NCBI GenBank assembly: GCA_035384605.1
Contig: DAOOIV010000063.1
Location: 1 to 31,404 of the forward strand
Reading direction: 5' to 3'
Origin: Phycisphaerae bacterium
Lineage (GTDB): Bacteria > Planctomycetota > Phycisphaerae > UBA1845 > PWPN01
DNA length: 31,404 bases
Below, piece after piece: positions 15,207 through 23,191 of the stretch. The translations under genes and the position numbers were made by a program. The notes below the pieces were generated by a model. It did no database searches and was not told the origin of the DNA. It saw only the letters and a program-made list of their open reading frames with translations. Within the stretch, counting starts at the first letter, position 1. The number at the start of each line of letters is the position of its first letter.

Positions 15207-16810
15207 ATGCTCAAAACACCATCGCTCACGGCGATCTCACCACGGTTCACCAAGCCCTCAAGCACCCGATGCTGGTTCTGCCGAACCATCCCGGCGGCTT
15301 GACACTCATCGCGCCAAGCGTTGATGGACACGCACCCATCGTCACTGGCGGCGACCAGCCGACGCGCCACCCCGAAGCCAACGTCCTGCCATTTTCCTCG
15401 CGGCCTGATCGTCTTGGCCTTCGATATGATTGCGCCGGTATCGGCATCGAGCACCTCGATGGCTGCCGACGTGACCGGGTTGCCGTATTCGTCCACAATG
15501 CCAGGCAGTTCAACGGGAACCAGTTCCATGGCAACCGGCGGCGGTGTCTCCGAGTCTTTCATCTTCGTCGCTGTCAGCAACAGTTTGTCGTCGTTGACCA
15601 AACGGTACTCGGCATCGAGTGCCGCCTTGAGGGCGATGGCACCCCGGGCGCGGTTCTTATCGGCATGGCCGGTGTGATGCACCACCAGGATCGTGCAGCC
15701 GTATTGCCTCCGCAGAACGTCGCAGGCGGAGACGAACTGGCTCATGTCCTGGGTGCTGTTTTCATCGCCACCACCAAAGCACCGCGCCAGGGTGTCCAAC
15801 ACGATCAACGTCGGTTTGCCCGCCACATCGTGGATGGCCTGAACGAGTGCGATCAGATCACGCGCTTCAGGAATTGCCACTGCAGGGGCGACGTACAACG
15901 GCGCGTCAGCCAGGCTTACGCCGTTGTACTCACTCCACGCCCGGATGCGTCTGCCGAATCCCTGTTGGCCCTCTCCGGCCACGTAGACGACCGGGCCTTG
16001 CGTGACGTCATGGCTGCGCCAGGGTGTCCCCGTCACGACGCGGCATGCCCAGTCGATCGCCAGGAAGGATTTGCCGCTGCCGGGATCACCGAAGACCAGG
16101 GCGAACGTGTCGCGTTCGAGCATGCCGCGAAGCAGCCAATCGGGCGGACGCATTTCGATCTGGTCGGCGCGGACGAGTTCGAGTCTTCGCGGAGACGCTG
16201 TCCCGCCCTGCGAACCGCACAGCGGGACCAACCTGCCGGATTCGTTACGCATGATCTCTGTTGATGGTGCCTTTCTCTGACGCATGTCATCCAAGTAATC
16301 CGCCACGCCCGGTATCTCCAACGGCCTCGGCGGCGCTGTGATGACCGAAGGTCGAATCGGCTCACGGACCCAGCGCTCAACTGCCGTGAGCCAGGCCGGA
16401 AGGATCAGCCGCTCGAACGTATCGAGGTCGTCCATCTCGTCCCAAGCCTGCGTGACGTACGCGAGAGCATGATGTCGACCGCGCGCACGGGCGGAGGGCA
16501 CTCCGTGTCCCGGTCGATATCCGAGGTGATAAGTCTTTCGCCCTGCGCAGCCGGGTCCGTACCCGGCCCCATACACCGTGTAGCGCTCACGAACGCGAAG
16601 CCGAAGCTGAAGGGCGGCCTGCTCCTCGCCCCATGGATCGAACGTGTCCTCGTCAGGATCGATCCACTCGCGCACGATACGCTGGGCCTCTTCGAGGAAT
16701 CCCTGGCGAAATGCACGTTCTTTCTCGCGCGTCGCGTTGGGCCGGCCCGCACCGTCGTCGTAGTGGCGCACCAGATCAGACTCGGCAGTTGATTGGCTGA
16801 TCGCCAGCAT
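15194..16810 (-). CDS. RepA-like RecA-fold ATPase/helicase
   Basis: A 538-residue protein. Its N-terminal 200 residues have no recognised domain. The C-terminal part is a RecA-fold ATPase of the RepA/AAA_25 type: Walker A GDPGSGKS at 241-248, then GPVVYVAGEGQQGFGRRIRAW and a Walker B PTLIVLDTLARCFGGGDEN, followed by ILVVHHTGH. This resembles the hexameric replicative helicase RepA of RSF1010-like plasmids and of phage-like elements. It would open the origin and drive replication of the excised element; the iteron-like array begins at its 3' end. The start is set by AGAGGA seven bases upstream and lies two bases after the stop of the 61-residue gene, so the two are probably coupled. Confidence 0.85.
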   Translation of the reverse strand: MLAISQSTAESDLVRHYDDGAGRPNATREKERAFRQGFLEEAQRIVREWIDPDEDTFDPWGEEQAALQLRLRVRERYTVYGAGYGPGCAGRKTYHLGYRPGHGVPSARARGRHHALAYVTQAWDEMDDLDTFERLILPAWLTAVERWVREPIRPSVITAPPRPLEIPGVADYLDDMRQRKAPSTEIMRNESGRLVPLCGSQGGTASPRRLELVRADQIEMRPPDWLLRGMLERDTFALVFGDPGSGKSFLAIDWACRVVTGTPWRSHDVTQGPVVYVAGEGQQGFGRRIRAWSEYNGVSLADAPLYVAPAVAIPEARDLIALVQAIHDVAGKPTLIVLDTLARCFGGGDENSTQDMSQFVSACDVLRRQYGCTILVVHHTGHADKNRARGAIALKAALDAEYRLVNDDKLLLTATKMKDSETPPPVAMELVPVELPGIVDEYGNPVTSAAIEVLDADTGAIISKAKTIRPRGKWQDVGFGVARRLVAASDDGCVSINAWRDECQAAGMVRQNQHRVLEGLVNRGEIAVSDGVLSIVTT

Positions 16811-16812
16811 GA

Positions 16813-16998
16813 TCAGTTCCTCTGGGCAATCTCACGCTGTTGACGCTTCCATTCATCCAATAGCCACGTCGCGATCATCTCCGACCGCCTCGACCAGCGT
16901 TCCTCGGATTCGGACGTGCGCTCGCCGGTCACCACGCGCATCTCGAAATCGCCCACGCGATCCGTCGCGTCCTTCCTGTCCAGTGTCACCGTTGTCAT
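16813..16998 (-). CDS. Small charged protein of unknown function
   Basis: A 61-residue protein beginning MTTVTLDRKDATDRVGDFEM. The ATG at 16996-16998 is chosen because GGAG sits at the right distance; a longer open frame upstream would run back into the capsid gene and is Arg/Ser-rich out-of-frame sequence. The C-terminal half is a charged predicted helix (SEERWSRRSEMIATWLLDEW, then a basic tail). Its stop is two bases before the RepA-like ATPase start. I do not recognise a family. A loader or regulator for the ATPase is possible from position alone. Confidence 0.6.
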   Translation of the reverse strand: MTTVTLDRKDATDRVGDFEMRVVTGERTSESEERWSRRSEMIATWLLDEWKRQQREIAQRN

Positions 16999-17158
16999 CA
17001 GGCACTCCATTGCCATGGCGCGGTCCGTAACCGCCGTCTTCCGTTGTCGTGCGTTGGGTCGGTGGTTTGATGGCTGTCGGGTCAATGATGGGGCGGGCGA
17101 CGTGATCGACGTGGATGAGGATCGCCGATCCGCGCGCCCGCCCCACGGCAGGATCACG

Positions 17159-19048
17159 TTACGCCTGGCCCTTCGATCGGACGGCGGCCCGCGGATCGAC
17201 CAGTGCGGCACCGAAGTCATGGTACACGCGCCAACTTACCGCCAAGGTGTTCACGTCCTGATCGAGACCGAAGAACTCGACCGTCGGCTGCTGACGCCCG
17301 TTGAGGAAGGCTGTGACCATCGGAGTATTAGCCGGGCTGGTGAACAGATACCAGTGCTTATCGCTGGCCGCCGCGCCGAACTTCGCGCTGTTGCTCAGAC
17401 GCGGTTCGACCTCGATGCTCACCGCCCGACGCAACGAGTTGCCCGTCGGCATCTTCTCGGCGATCTGCTGGATGAACTCGCTTTCGAGCAACGCCTTGGC
17501 CGTCGGCTGAAGCTCCGGCGGCACGAGCAACGTAGCCGGCCGCAGATCGAGATCGTTGCCCTCGTCATCGCGCTGAAGCATCATCGCCGTGATCGCCAGC
17601 GCGAGGCTGTCGAAACTCAGCGCCGCGTCCGCGCCTTCGATGTAGTTGCCGTTGGCAGTACTGAAGAAGCCGTTCGCATTGCCCAGCAACGTCTCGTACA
17701 CGAGGTCGGACAGCTTCCGCATCGCGGCACGGCCGAACGCCCGGGCCGTCTCGTCGAACACGCCCAGGTCGTCATTGATGATGTCGCGCCGGTCGATGCT
17801 CAGCATCTTGCCGAACGTATCCACCTGAAACTGCGTGAACCACTCATCGACCTGGCCGTGCTTGATTTCGCCGCCCGGCGCGACGTGTTTCAACTGGCCG
17901 GTGAAGCTCGGGCGGATCGCGGTGTGCGGCTTGAAGTCGGCCACCGACCGTACCGAACAGAACGCTCGCCAGGTCGCCGGGGCCTCGTCGTAAGCGTCCA
18001 GCAGCAGCTTGTTGGCCAGATTGCCGAGCGCCTGCGGCAGCGAAGCCAAGGACAGAGACGCGCGGACCATCTCCTCGCGTCCGTGGGGTACGTCCGCACC
18101 GTCCAGCATCAACGCCGCCCGGCAGATGTCGAGGGTATGGGTCGCTTTGAGCCGATCGCCGTGCTCCATCGCGATCGCGCCGAGGGCCTTCTCACCCAGC
18201 GCGGTGAGGCCCAGTCGCTTCAACAGCGCCGCTTCCAACGTGGCCACGCCGCCGACGGGCTGCGGAGTGTAGGCCATCGGCGCCTTCGGTCGTGACTCGC
18301 GCAGGATGTTCAGCAACTCGGCCGACAGATCCTGCGCGCTGAGCTCGCCCGCGATAGCCGAGGCCTTCAGTTCGTCCACCTTCGCCTGCATCCGGCCCCA
18401 GCCGCCGTCCGGCTTGCGGCAAAGGTTCTCGATCTCGGCGATCCGCTGCCGCTCGTTGGCGCGAATCTCTTGCTCATCTGCGTTTTGAACGTCCGTGTTC
18501 ATATGCAACCACTCCTTGGCATGACCTGACGCCGCGATGGCTACGGACGTGCCTGCGTCCGCGCCCAACGGCGTGATACTCACTTCCCGAAGCCGGCCCT
18601 GCTTGACCAGCGCGAACCCGCGCGGCGATGACAGCGACCGCCCATTGACCTGTACTCTTTCGCGCGGCTTGATGCGCTCGTGTTCGACCGGCTCGACACC
18701 GACCGAAGCCTGAAACGCGAACCCGCCGGACGTCATCTCCACGATCTGCCGGGCCGCTTCGCCCGCGCCACTCATGACGCCCGCGACGACCAATCGGCCA
18801 TCGGTAACGCGAGCCTCACCGTGTCCTACCACGCCGCCCACTCGCGCGTCGTGGTCGGCCAGCAGCGGGATCTGACCGGCGGCGTCCAAACCGGCCAAGT
18901 CGATCACGACGTCACCCCAGCCGGGCACCCGCATCAGCCCACCGGTGTATGCCGTGATGCTGATACGCGGGCGCTTGGGTTCGCCACCGGCCTCGATGGC
19001 GACCTCGGGCGCCGTCAGCAACAGATTGTCGGTAGCAATGGCCGTCAT
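17159..19048 (-). CDS. Fused prohead protease and major capsid protein
   Basis: A 629-residue fusion. Residues 1 to about 175 form a phage prohead protease: His66 in LLADHDARVGGVVG, and Ser candidates in FQASVG (115) and LREVSITPLG (157). A linker with a predicted coiled region (about 185-260) may act as an internal scaffold. From about 280 to the end it is a Mu gpT-like / HK97-fold major head subunit, with DEWFTQFQVDTFGKMLSIDRRDIINDD in the phage-like core and YHDFGAALVDPRAAV at the end. Such protease-capsid fusions are known in phages and prophages. The start is the ATG at 19046-19048, preceded by AAGGAGG and overlapping the sigma-like gene stop by ATGA. A long upstream extension of the frame is excluded because it lies inside that gene. 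No portal or terminase gene accompanies it. Confidence 0.88.
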   Translation of the reverse strand: MTAIATDNLLLTAPEVAIEAGGEPKRPRISITAYTGGLMRVPGWGDVVIDLAGLDAAGQIPLLADHDARVGGVVGHGEARVTDGRLVVAGVMSGAGEAARQIVEMTSGGFAFQASVGVEPVEHERIKPRERVQVNGRSLSSPRGFALVKQGRLREVSITPLGADAGTSVAIAASGHAKEWLHMNTDVQNADEQEIRANERQRIAEIENLCRKPDGGWGRMQAKVDELKASAIAGELSAQDLSAELLNILRESRPKAPMAYTPQPVGGVATLEAALLKRLGLTALGEKALGAIAMEHGDRLKATHTLDICRAALMLDGADVPHGREEMVRASLSLASLPQALGNLANKLLLDAYDEAPATWRAFCSVRSVADFKPHTAIRPSFTGQLKHVAPGGEIKHGQVDEWFTQFQVDTFGKMLSIDRRDIINDDLGVFDETARAFGRAAMRKLSDLVYETLLGNANGFFSTANGNYIEGADAALSFDSLALAITAMMLQRDDEGNDLDLRPATLLVPPELQPTAKALLESEFIQQIAEKMPTGNSLRRAVSIEVEPRLSNSAKFGAAASDKHWYLFTSPANTPMVTAFLNGRQQPTVEFFGLDQDVNTLAVSWRVYHDFGAALVDPRAAVRSKGQA

Positions 19049-19635
19049 GTGTCGCCTCCTTGCGAGAATGGATTGAATCCCGCTGCCAGCAGCTTCGGCG
19101 CGAGCATCTTCAGGCGGTAACGAATGGCGCCCTCGGTCATACCCATGCGCCGCGCTGTCGCGCTGGTGTTGCCGTCGCACTCGATGAACAACCTGCACAG
19201 CGCCCGGCTTTCCTCGTTGTCGATGTAGATGAGCATTTCATCCACGACCGCCTGCAGCGTCGCATGCTTGGTCGGGCCCTTGCCCGTCAGACGCCGATGG
19301 GTTCGCATCTGATCTTCCGTCGGGCCGGCAAGGGCGCCCGACGACTCGTCTGCCGGTTCATCAAACGGCCGTAGCGGCGATACGTGCTTCCTCTCGCGCT
19401 CGGCGTACTTGATGACGGCCCTCTGTACGATGGTGTAGATGAGTGTCTTCTCGCTCGCGCCCCGTGAAGGGTCGAACTTTGGCGGCCTGCTGAGCAGGTG
19501 CAGGATCGCTTCCTGCACCACGTCGTCGTAGCTGATCCTTGACCCGCAGTGCTTGGGGGCCTCCTTGAGAGCCACGGCCCTGGCGTATTCCAGCAGGTCG
19601 GGCGTCAGCTTCAGTTCCTGCGGTGAGGGGTTCAT
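19045..19635 (-). CDS. Sigma-factor-like regulator
   Basis: A 196-residue protein with the layout of a small sigma70-family factor. The region 2-like part at about 35-85 has ISYDDVVQEAILHLL and a basic helix ending AERERKH. An acidic linker follows, then a C-terminal helix-turn-helix at about 145-185 (CDGNTSATARRMGMTEGAIR), like sigma region 4. GAGGAGG five bases before the ATG gives a confident start. The stop overlaps the capsid gene start, and the gene begins directly after the stop of the 172-residue gene. It could direct late transcription of the element. It might instead be a sigma-related DNA-binding regulator that does not recruit polymerase; the sequence cannot decide. Confidence 0.75.
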   Translation of the reverse strand: MNPSPQELKLTPDLLEYARAVALKEAPKHCGSRISYDDVVQEAILHLLSRPPKFDPSRGASEKTLIYTIVQRAVIKYAERERKHVSPLRPFDEPADESSGALAGPTEDQMRTHRRLTGKGPTKHATLQAVVDEMLIYIDNEESRALCRLFIECDGNTSATARRMGMTEGAIRYRLKMLAPKLLAAGFNPFSQGGDT

Positions 19636-20154
19636 TTACACCTCCTCGCCGCGTTCGAGCCTCTCTCGGATGTCATCGCACAGCGTGAAGGAAATAACCG
19701 CCGGACTGGTCTCCCGAGGCGGCACCCGGTGCATGACGAAGTACTGATCGTCGTCGGGCACGCGCCGGCCGTACCTGGTCGACTCGCGCTCCGCTGCCTC
19801 GCGCAGCGGCCGCAGGAAGTCGGCGTAGCGACACCCCAGCGCCACGCACATCGCCGCGTAGGGGGTGAAGAGCTGGCAGTCCTCGAAATGTTCGGCGGCA
19901 GCATCCACATCCCCCTGCGACCAGGCGTCCGGCCCGGCGGGCGCCACGACGCGATTCTCAATCAACATCTCCAGCATCGCCGGCTTGCAGTCGTAACCCC
20001 GCGATCGGAGATGGCTCGAAGCCGCTGTCAGCGTCATGGGGAACATCCGTTCCCGCTCCATCTCGGCCGCCTCGTGAAAGGCCCGGTCCGCCCCTGCCGG
20101 CGGTCGGAGCCGCAGGTCCACGTACTCGTCGAACGTCAGTCCCGTCGTCTGCAT
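19636..20154 (-). CDS. Unknown protein, possible DNA-binding regulator
   Basis: A 172-residue protein starting MQTTGLTFDEYVDLRLRPP. The ATG at 20152-20154 has AAGGAGG eight bases upstream; an ATG two codons earlier would be too close to it. Around residues 35-85 is a stretch (TAASSHLRSRGYDCKPAMLE, then a DAWSQGDVDAAAEHF segment) that looks like a winged helix with MerR-like flavour, but I cannot name a family. It is the first gene of the element's main operon and directly abuts the sigma-like gene. The inverted repeats upstream (20222-20365) could be its operator. Confidence 0.65.
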   Translation of the reverse strand: MQTTGLTFDEYVDLRLRPPAGADRAFHEAAEMERERMFPMTLTAASSHLRSRGYDCKPAMLEMLIENRVVAPAGPDAWSQGDVDAAAEHFEDCQLFTPYAAMCVALGCRYADFLRPLREAAERESTRYGRRVPDDDQYFVMHRVPPRETSPAVISFTLCDDIRERLERGEEV

Positions 20155-20221
20155 CGTCATGACCTCCTTGGTTGATGCCTGTACCGCGAGCATACCACTC
20201 GCTCGTCAACCACTTATTTCC

Positions 20222-20365
20222 GGCGACAGGGGCAATTCGTAAAAAGCCGGGCAAGTTTTTTTTGTTAGGTCGTCACCTGGAGCACATAACTCATTGTTTA
20301 GAATGATGTTATGCGCGATTACCGTCGCATAAGGAGGCTATCGGTTCTATGATTCCCCTGTCGCC
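20222..20365. repeat. Inverted repeat framing an A/T-richer segment
   Basis: GGCGACAGGGG (20222-20232) and its exact complement CCCCTGTCGCC (20355-20365) enclose 122 bases that include a run of eight T and two smaller inverted repeats. It may mark the element's right end or a control region. Confidence 0.55.
20285..20332. promoter_or_regulatory. Two overlapping small inverted repeats, operator-like
   Basis: CATAACTCATT (20285-) faces AATGATGTTATG (to 20313), with one extra base in an arm. The sequence TTATGCG (20309-20315) then faces CGCATAA (20326-20332) exactly. They lie upstream of the element's first gene on the minus strand and of the transglutaminase operon on the plus strand. Confidence 0.45.
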
Positions 20366-20396
20366 AGCCACGAGATCTCCGCCGGGCCACGGGTGA
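20349..20396 (+). CDS. Possible 15-residue leader peptide
   Basis: ATG at 20349 to TGA at 20396, translating MIPLSPATRSPPGHG, with AAGGAGG at 20331-20337, eleven bases upstream. The strong ribosome binding site is otherwise unexplained. The peptide has no recognisable features, so this may be chance. Confidence 0.2.
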   Translation: MIPLSPATRSPPGHG

Positions 20397-20424
20397 CCAC
20401 AGCGGGTTCGGACCAAGTTCGGGC

Positions 20425-20455
20425 TTGACACGGCCGTGTGCGCGGTGACAATACG
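20425..20455 (+). promoter_or_regulatory. Possible promoter of the transglutaminase-RHS operon
   Basis: A perfect -35 TTGACA (20425-20430) with a weak -10 AATACG (20450-20455) at a long 19-base spacing, 23 bases before the start codon. The weak -10 limits confidence. Confidence 0.35.
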
Positions 20456-20477
20456 GGTCAACTTGGGAGTATCGCTC

Positions 20478-21737
20478 ATGTCGCGCGCGGGACACAAGTC
20501 AGGGAAGGGCTCGCCCGCTAACACAGAACGTAAGCGGCACCAAACCTCCCCAGCTCCCGCAAGCCACCGATGGACGAAACTCGGTTACCTGGCGACTTTC
20601 GTAATCGGCGCTGGCGTCACCGCCGCAGCCTTCGTAGCTGTTAGCCGAGCCCGGCCGAACCAGCCGCCAGTTCAGGAAGTGTCCCAGTCCATACCCGCCT
20701 CGCACTACGACCTCCTGGCCATGACGCCCGAGCAACTCGCCAAGATCGATGTCGCCCTGGTGAACCTGCTCTGCGCTAAAGGTCTACCCGGCGCCGAGAA
20801 CCTCGACATCCCCGCTATCCTGGCCAAGCTCGATGAATGGGCCGCCAAGGTCAAGTTCGAGACGCTGCGCCACCTATACCGCGTGACCGATCCTCGTTAC
20901 GCCGAGCACTATAACCACTCGGAAGCGCGCCTGCGGGCTGAGTTCATCGTCCAGTGCCTCCAGGAGGATTGCGGCGTTCGGTACAACCCGGATCGCATCT
21001 ACGAACCTGACTTCCGAGATTCTCGCGATATGTTCCTTCACGGGATGCTGCCGGGTGCCAACGGCGGTACCTGCGCTTCCATGCCAGTCATGTACGTGGC
21101 CATTGGCAGACGGCTCGGTTACCCGATGAAGCTCGTGGCAACCAGGGAGCACTTATTCTGCCGCTGGGATGACGGCAAGGAGCGGTTCAACATCGAGGGA
21201 GCGACCAATGGGGGCGTCAGCTACCATCCGGACGAGTACTACCGTAGCTGGCCGAAGCCGTTGAGCGAGGCCGATATGGCGACCGGCGTGTTTCTCACGT
21301 CGATGTCACCAGAGGCGGAACTGGCCGACTTTCTGCACCATCGCGGCATGTGCATGCATCAGAATGGCCGATTGACAGAGGCCCGCGCGGCCTTCGCCGA
21401 AGCCCACCGCCTGCAACCCCGAGATACCAACACATTCACGGCGCTGCGAGTGGTCTGCGGAGCGGTCCCGCGACCGAGGTATGCCCAGAACCCAGCTGCG
21501 GAAGCTTGGCAGTACGGACCGAGGCCGCCCGATCCCGACGACCCGACAGCCCAAATCTATCAACAAATGACGGGACCATCGGTCGGGACATACGGGCAGC
21601 CGGTACAGCCGGGAGCTCCCACGCAACATCAGCCCGGAATCCCGAACTATTCGGGGCATCCGGGCGTTCCTGGCCAACCCCAACAGCCAGGTTTTGCAGG
21701 ACAGCATCAAACAGGTTATCCTAACGCCAGTCGGTAG
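20478..21737 (+). CDS. Membrane-anchored transglutaminase-like protein
   Basis: A 419-residue protein. The ATG at 20478 has GGGAG eight bases upstream and is preferred over an in-frame ATG 14 codons earlier. A basic N-terminus is followed by one membrane helix at about 35-56. The core is a transglutaminase-like cysteine peptidase fold: Cys199 in GGTCASMPVMYVAIGRRLGYP, His225 in REHLFCRWDD, and an Asn/Glu pair in FNIEG near 238-241. A TPR-like helical pair follows at about 295-335 (AELADFLHHRGMCMHQNGR, then LTEARAAFAEAHRLQP). The tail is Pro/Gly/Gln-rich with PGVPGQPQQPG-type repeats. The active domain is probably periplasmic. It ends 22 bases before the RHS gene, so the two are likely co-transcribed and may share a substrate or partner. 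Confidence 0.8.
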   Translation: MSRAGHKSGKGSPANTERKRHQTSPAPASHRWTKLGYLATFVIGAGVTAAAFVAVSRARPNQPPVQEVSQSIPASHYDLLAMTPEQLAKIDVALVNLLCAKGLPGAENLDIPAILAKLDEWAAKVKFETLRHLYRVTDPRYAEHYNHSEARLRAEFIVQCLQEDCGVRYNPDRIYEPDFRDSRDMFLHGMLPGANGGTCASMPVMYVAIGRRLGYPMKLVATREHLFCRWDDGKERFNIEGATNGGVSYHPDEYYRSWPKPLSEADMATGVFLTSMSPEAELADFLHHRGMCMHQNGRLTEARAAFAEAHRLQPRDTNTFTALRVVCGAVPRPRYAQNPAAEAWQYGPRPPDPDDPTAQIYQQMTGPSVGTYGQPVQPGAPTQHQPGIPNYSGHPGVPGQPQQPGFAGQHQTGYPNASR

Positions 21738-21759
21738 GCGACATTGAGAGGTAAAGAAA

Positions 21760-22680
21760 ATGCGTCAAAGAAACGTTCTTACGATCGGGATGGGATTGCT
21801 CGTTTCCGTATTGATGGCCGACGCCGCCTCGGCCTACTATAGCCCACGCCTGGGCCGCTTCCTGAACCGAGACCCGATTGCCGAGCCCGGCGCGGTGCTG
21901 GTCCGCCAAGCGGCGAGACCGGCAACGAGCTTCATTCCCCGTGATCCAATTGACGGCGAGAGGGCGAATGGGAACGTCTATCGTTTCGTTGACAACAATC
22001 CGATCATTTATGTCGATCCATACGGTCTGTGGAAGATTGAGCGTAATGGCGAGCCCCGAGCGGTTGTTACCTCCGAGCAGGGCGATACGATTCAGACGCT
22101 TGCGGAGTTGGTGAAGCTTGAGCCAAGCGAATATAAACTATGGCTGAAGGCGATGAATGATGGGATTCCCCAATCTTCGACAGCCAAGATTGGAGCTGAC
22201 TGCAAGTATACTGTTCCCAATACCGCCTACGTTCACCTGGGACACATCAAGGTTGGCTGGAAGTTCTGGGCCAAGGGGGGCGATGCGGCTGATCTCTGGT
22301 GGGCGGTTATGGAGTGGAAGGATATTGCCAGTGATTTCCGGAACCAGGGCTACTTCGTTTCTGACATCAGAGGGGCAACCAAAGCGGTCGTTTTATCACA
22401 TCTTGGAAACGAAAACATCGCCGCTTGGGCGATTGTCGCTCATGGAGCCGAAGGCATTATCTGGGCTGCCGATGCAGCGGAGAATGACGATGAGCTTGTA
22501 GGTATCAGTAGCTATGATGGTACATCGTCGCAACATCACAAGCTATCGACGGTGATTCTCTACGTCTGTGAAGCCAAGAAGAGCAAGAATTGGGAGAACA
22601 TGATAAGCCAGTTCGGCACTATCTGGTGGACAGAAGGGAAGGTACGGATGTGGCATGATTGGGATGACCTCGGCAACTGA
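21760..22680 (+). CDS. Minimal secreted RHS-core protein with a C-terminal effector-like domain
   Basis: A 306-residue protein with a cleavable signal peptide (to about residue 25, ADAASA). It has only the RHS-associated core: YYSPRLGRFLNRDPI at about 26-40 and NVYRFVDNNPIIYVDPYGLW at 72-91. The long YD-repeat shell of ordinary RHS toxins is absent. A GDTIQTLAELVKLEPSEYKLWL segment at about 108-129 resembles a LysM-like module. The last 150 residues are variable. AWAIVAHGAEG (His228) and TVILYVCEA (Cys270) each follow a hydrophobic strand, the arrangement seen in caspase-like clan CD peptidases; this is my inference. GAGAGG eight bases upstream supports the start. It lies between the transglutaminase-like gene and a small membrane protein gene in one operon. 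Confidence 0.8.
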   Translation: MRQRNVLTIGMGLLVSVLMADAASAYYSPRLGRFLNRDPIAEPGAVLVRQAARPATSFIPRDPIDGERANGNVYRFVDNNPIIYVDPYGLWKIERNGEPRAVVTSEQGDTIQTLAELVKLEPSEYKLWLKAMNDGIPQSSTAKIGADCKYTVPNTAYVHLGHIKVGWKFWAKGGDAADLWWAVMEWKDIASDFRNQGYFVSDIRGATKAVVLSHLGNENIAAWAIVAHGAEGIIWAADAAENDDELVGISSYDGTSSQHHKLSTVILYVCEAKKSKNWENMISQFGTIWWTEGKVRMWHDWDDLGN

Positions 22681-22711
22681 CTCTTATTGACGAAGGACGG
22701 AATGGGATTGC

Positions 22712-23191
22712 GTGGTAGGTGACAACAAGAGGATGCGATGGCAGCCGTCCATTGCGGTCTGGCTGTTGGTTGGCGTCGGCATTGCCGGACTTGTTCTTCT
22801 CGTTTGGGAATACCGTACCAGAAAAACAGAGGCGTGGCGCAGGTCCGCCTTGTTGGCCTACGCCGTCAGCTTCCAGGATCATGCACGGGGAGCCACTACG
22901 CAACCTGGCTCCGTCGCACAAGCATTTCTGGACTCTCTGCCCCCTTCTCTATCTAGTCGGCTTTTTCTAGCTGAGGATAATCAACAGCTTGATCGACTTC
23001 ACTCAATCCTCTACATAAACGAAGGAGACAGCAAGGACCATCCCGGATGGTTTCTGATTCTAACAACATCTGAACCTGGCAGGTGCCATCTCGTCATAGA
23101 TGGCAAGCGATCCTGGATCAGCCGAGAATCGGCTCAGGACATGATAGCTGGAAGCCAGAACGTCGAGACATACATTTTCAGGGGACGCTGA
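22712..23191 (+). CDS. Small membrane protein, possible partner of the RHS protein
   Basis: A 159-residue protein read from a GTG at 22712; an ATG at 22733 is an alternative and neither has a strong ribosome binding site. One membrane helix lies at about 14-34 (SIAVWLLVGVGIAGLVLLVW), followed by a soluble domain of about 125 residues with no recognised family. Its position 31 bases after an RHS-type gene is where immunity proteins are usually found, so an immunity or anchoring role is possible. The base composition is slightly less GC-rich than upstream genes. Confidence 0.55.
   Translation: MVGDNKRMRWQPSIAVWLLVGVGIAGLVLLVWEYRTRKTEAWRRSALLAYAVSFQDHARGATTQPGSVAQAFLDSLPPSLSSRLFLAEDNQQLDRLHSILYINEGDSKDHPGWFLILTTSEPGRCHLVIDGKRSWISRESAQDMIAGSQNVETYIFRGR

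Larger units (their letters stand above)
12782..20313. mobile_element. Integrated element with recombinase, RepA-like ATPase and its own capsid gene
   Basis: Seven minus-strand genes, all with strong AGGAGG-type ribosome binding sites, packed from about 20154 to the tRNA-Pro gene. Four of the junctions overlap or lie within about five bases. The content is typical of a phage or satellite: integrase, zinc ribbon, iteron-like origin, RecA-fold replication ATPase, protease-capsid fusion and a sigma-like regulator. The left end is at the tRNA 3' region. The right end is placed near the inverted repeats at 20222-20365 but is not proven; I found no second copy of the tRNA 3' sequence. No terminase, portal, tail or lysis gene is present. 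Confidence 0.75.

Noticed and set aside
16916..18295. 459-codon plus-strand open frame
   Set aside because: It is antisense to the protease-capsid fusion, Arg-rich, and has no family resemblance.
17159..19048. Encapsulin nanocompartment gene
   Set aside because: The protein has an N-terminal prohead protease and a phage gpT-like core, and sits with an integrase and a replication ATPase; there is no cargo enzyme next to it.
12741..20500. A second tRNA-Pro 3' end marking attR
   Set aside because: I looked for the GGTTCAAATCC/GTCGCCCCG segment to the right of the element and found no copy.
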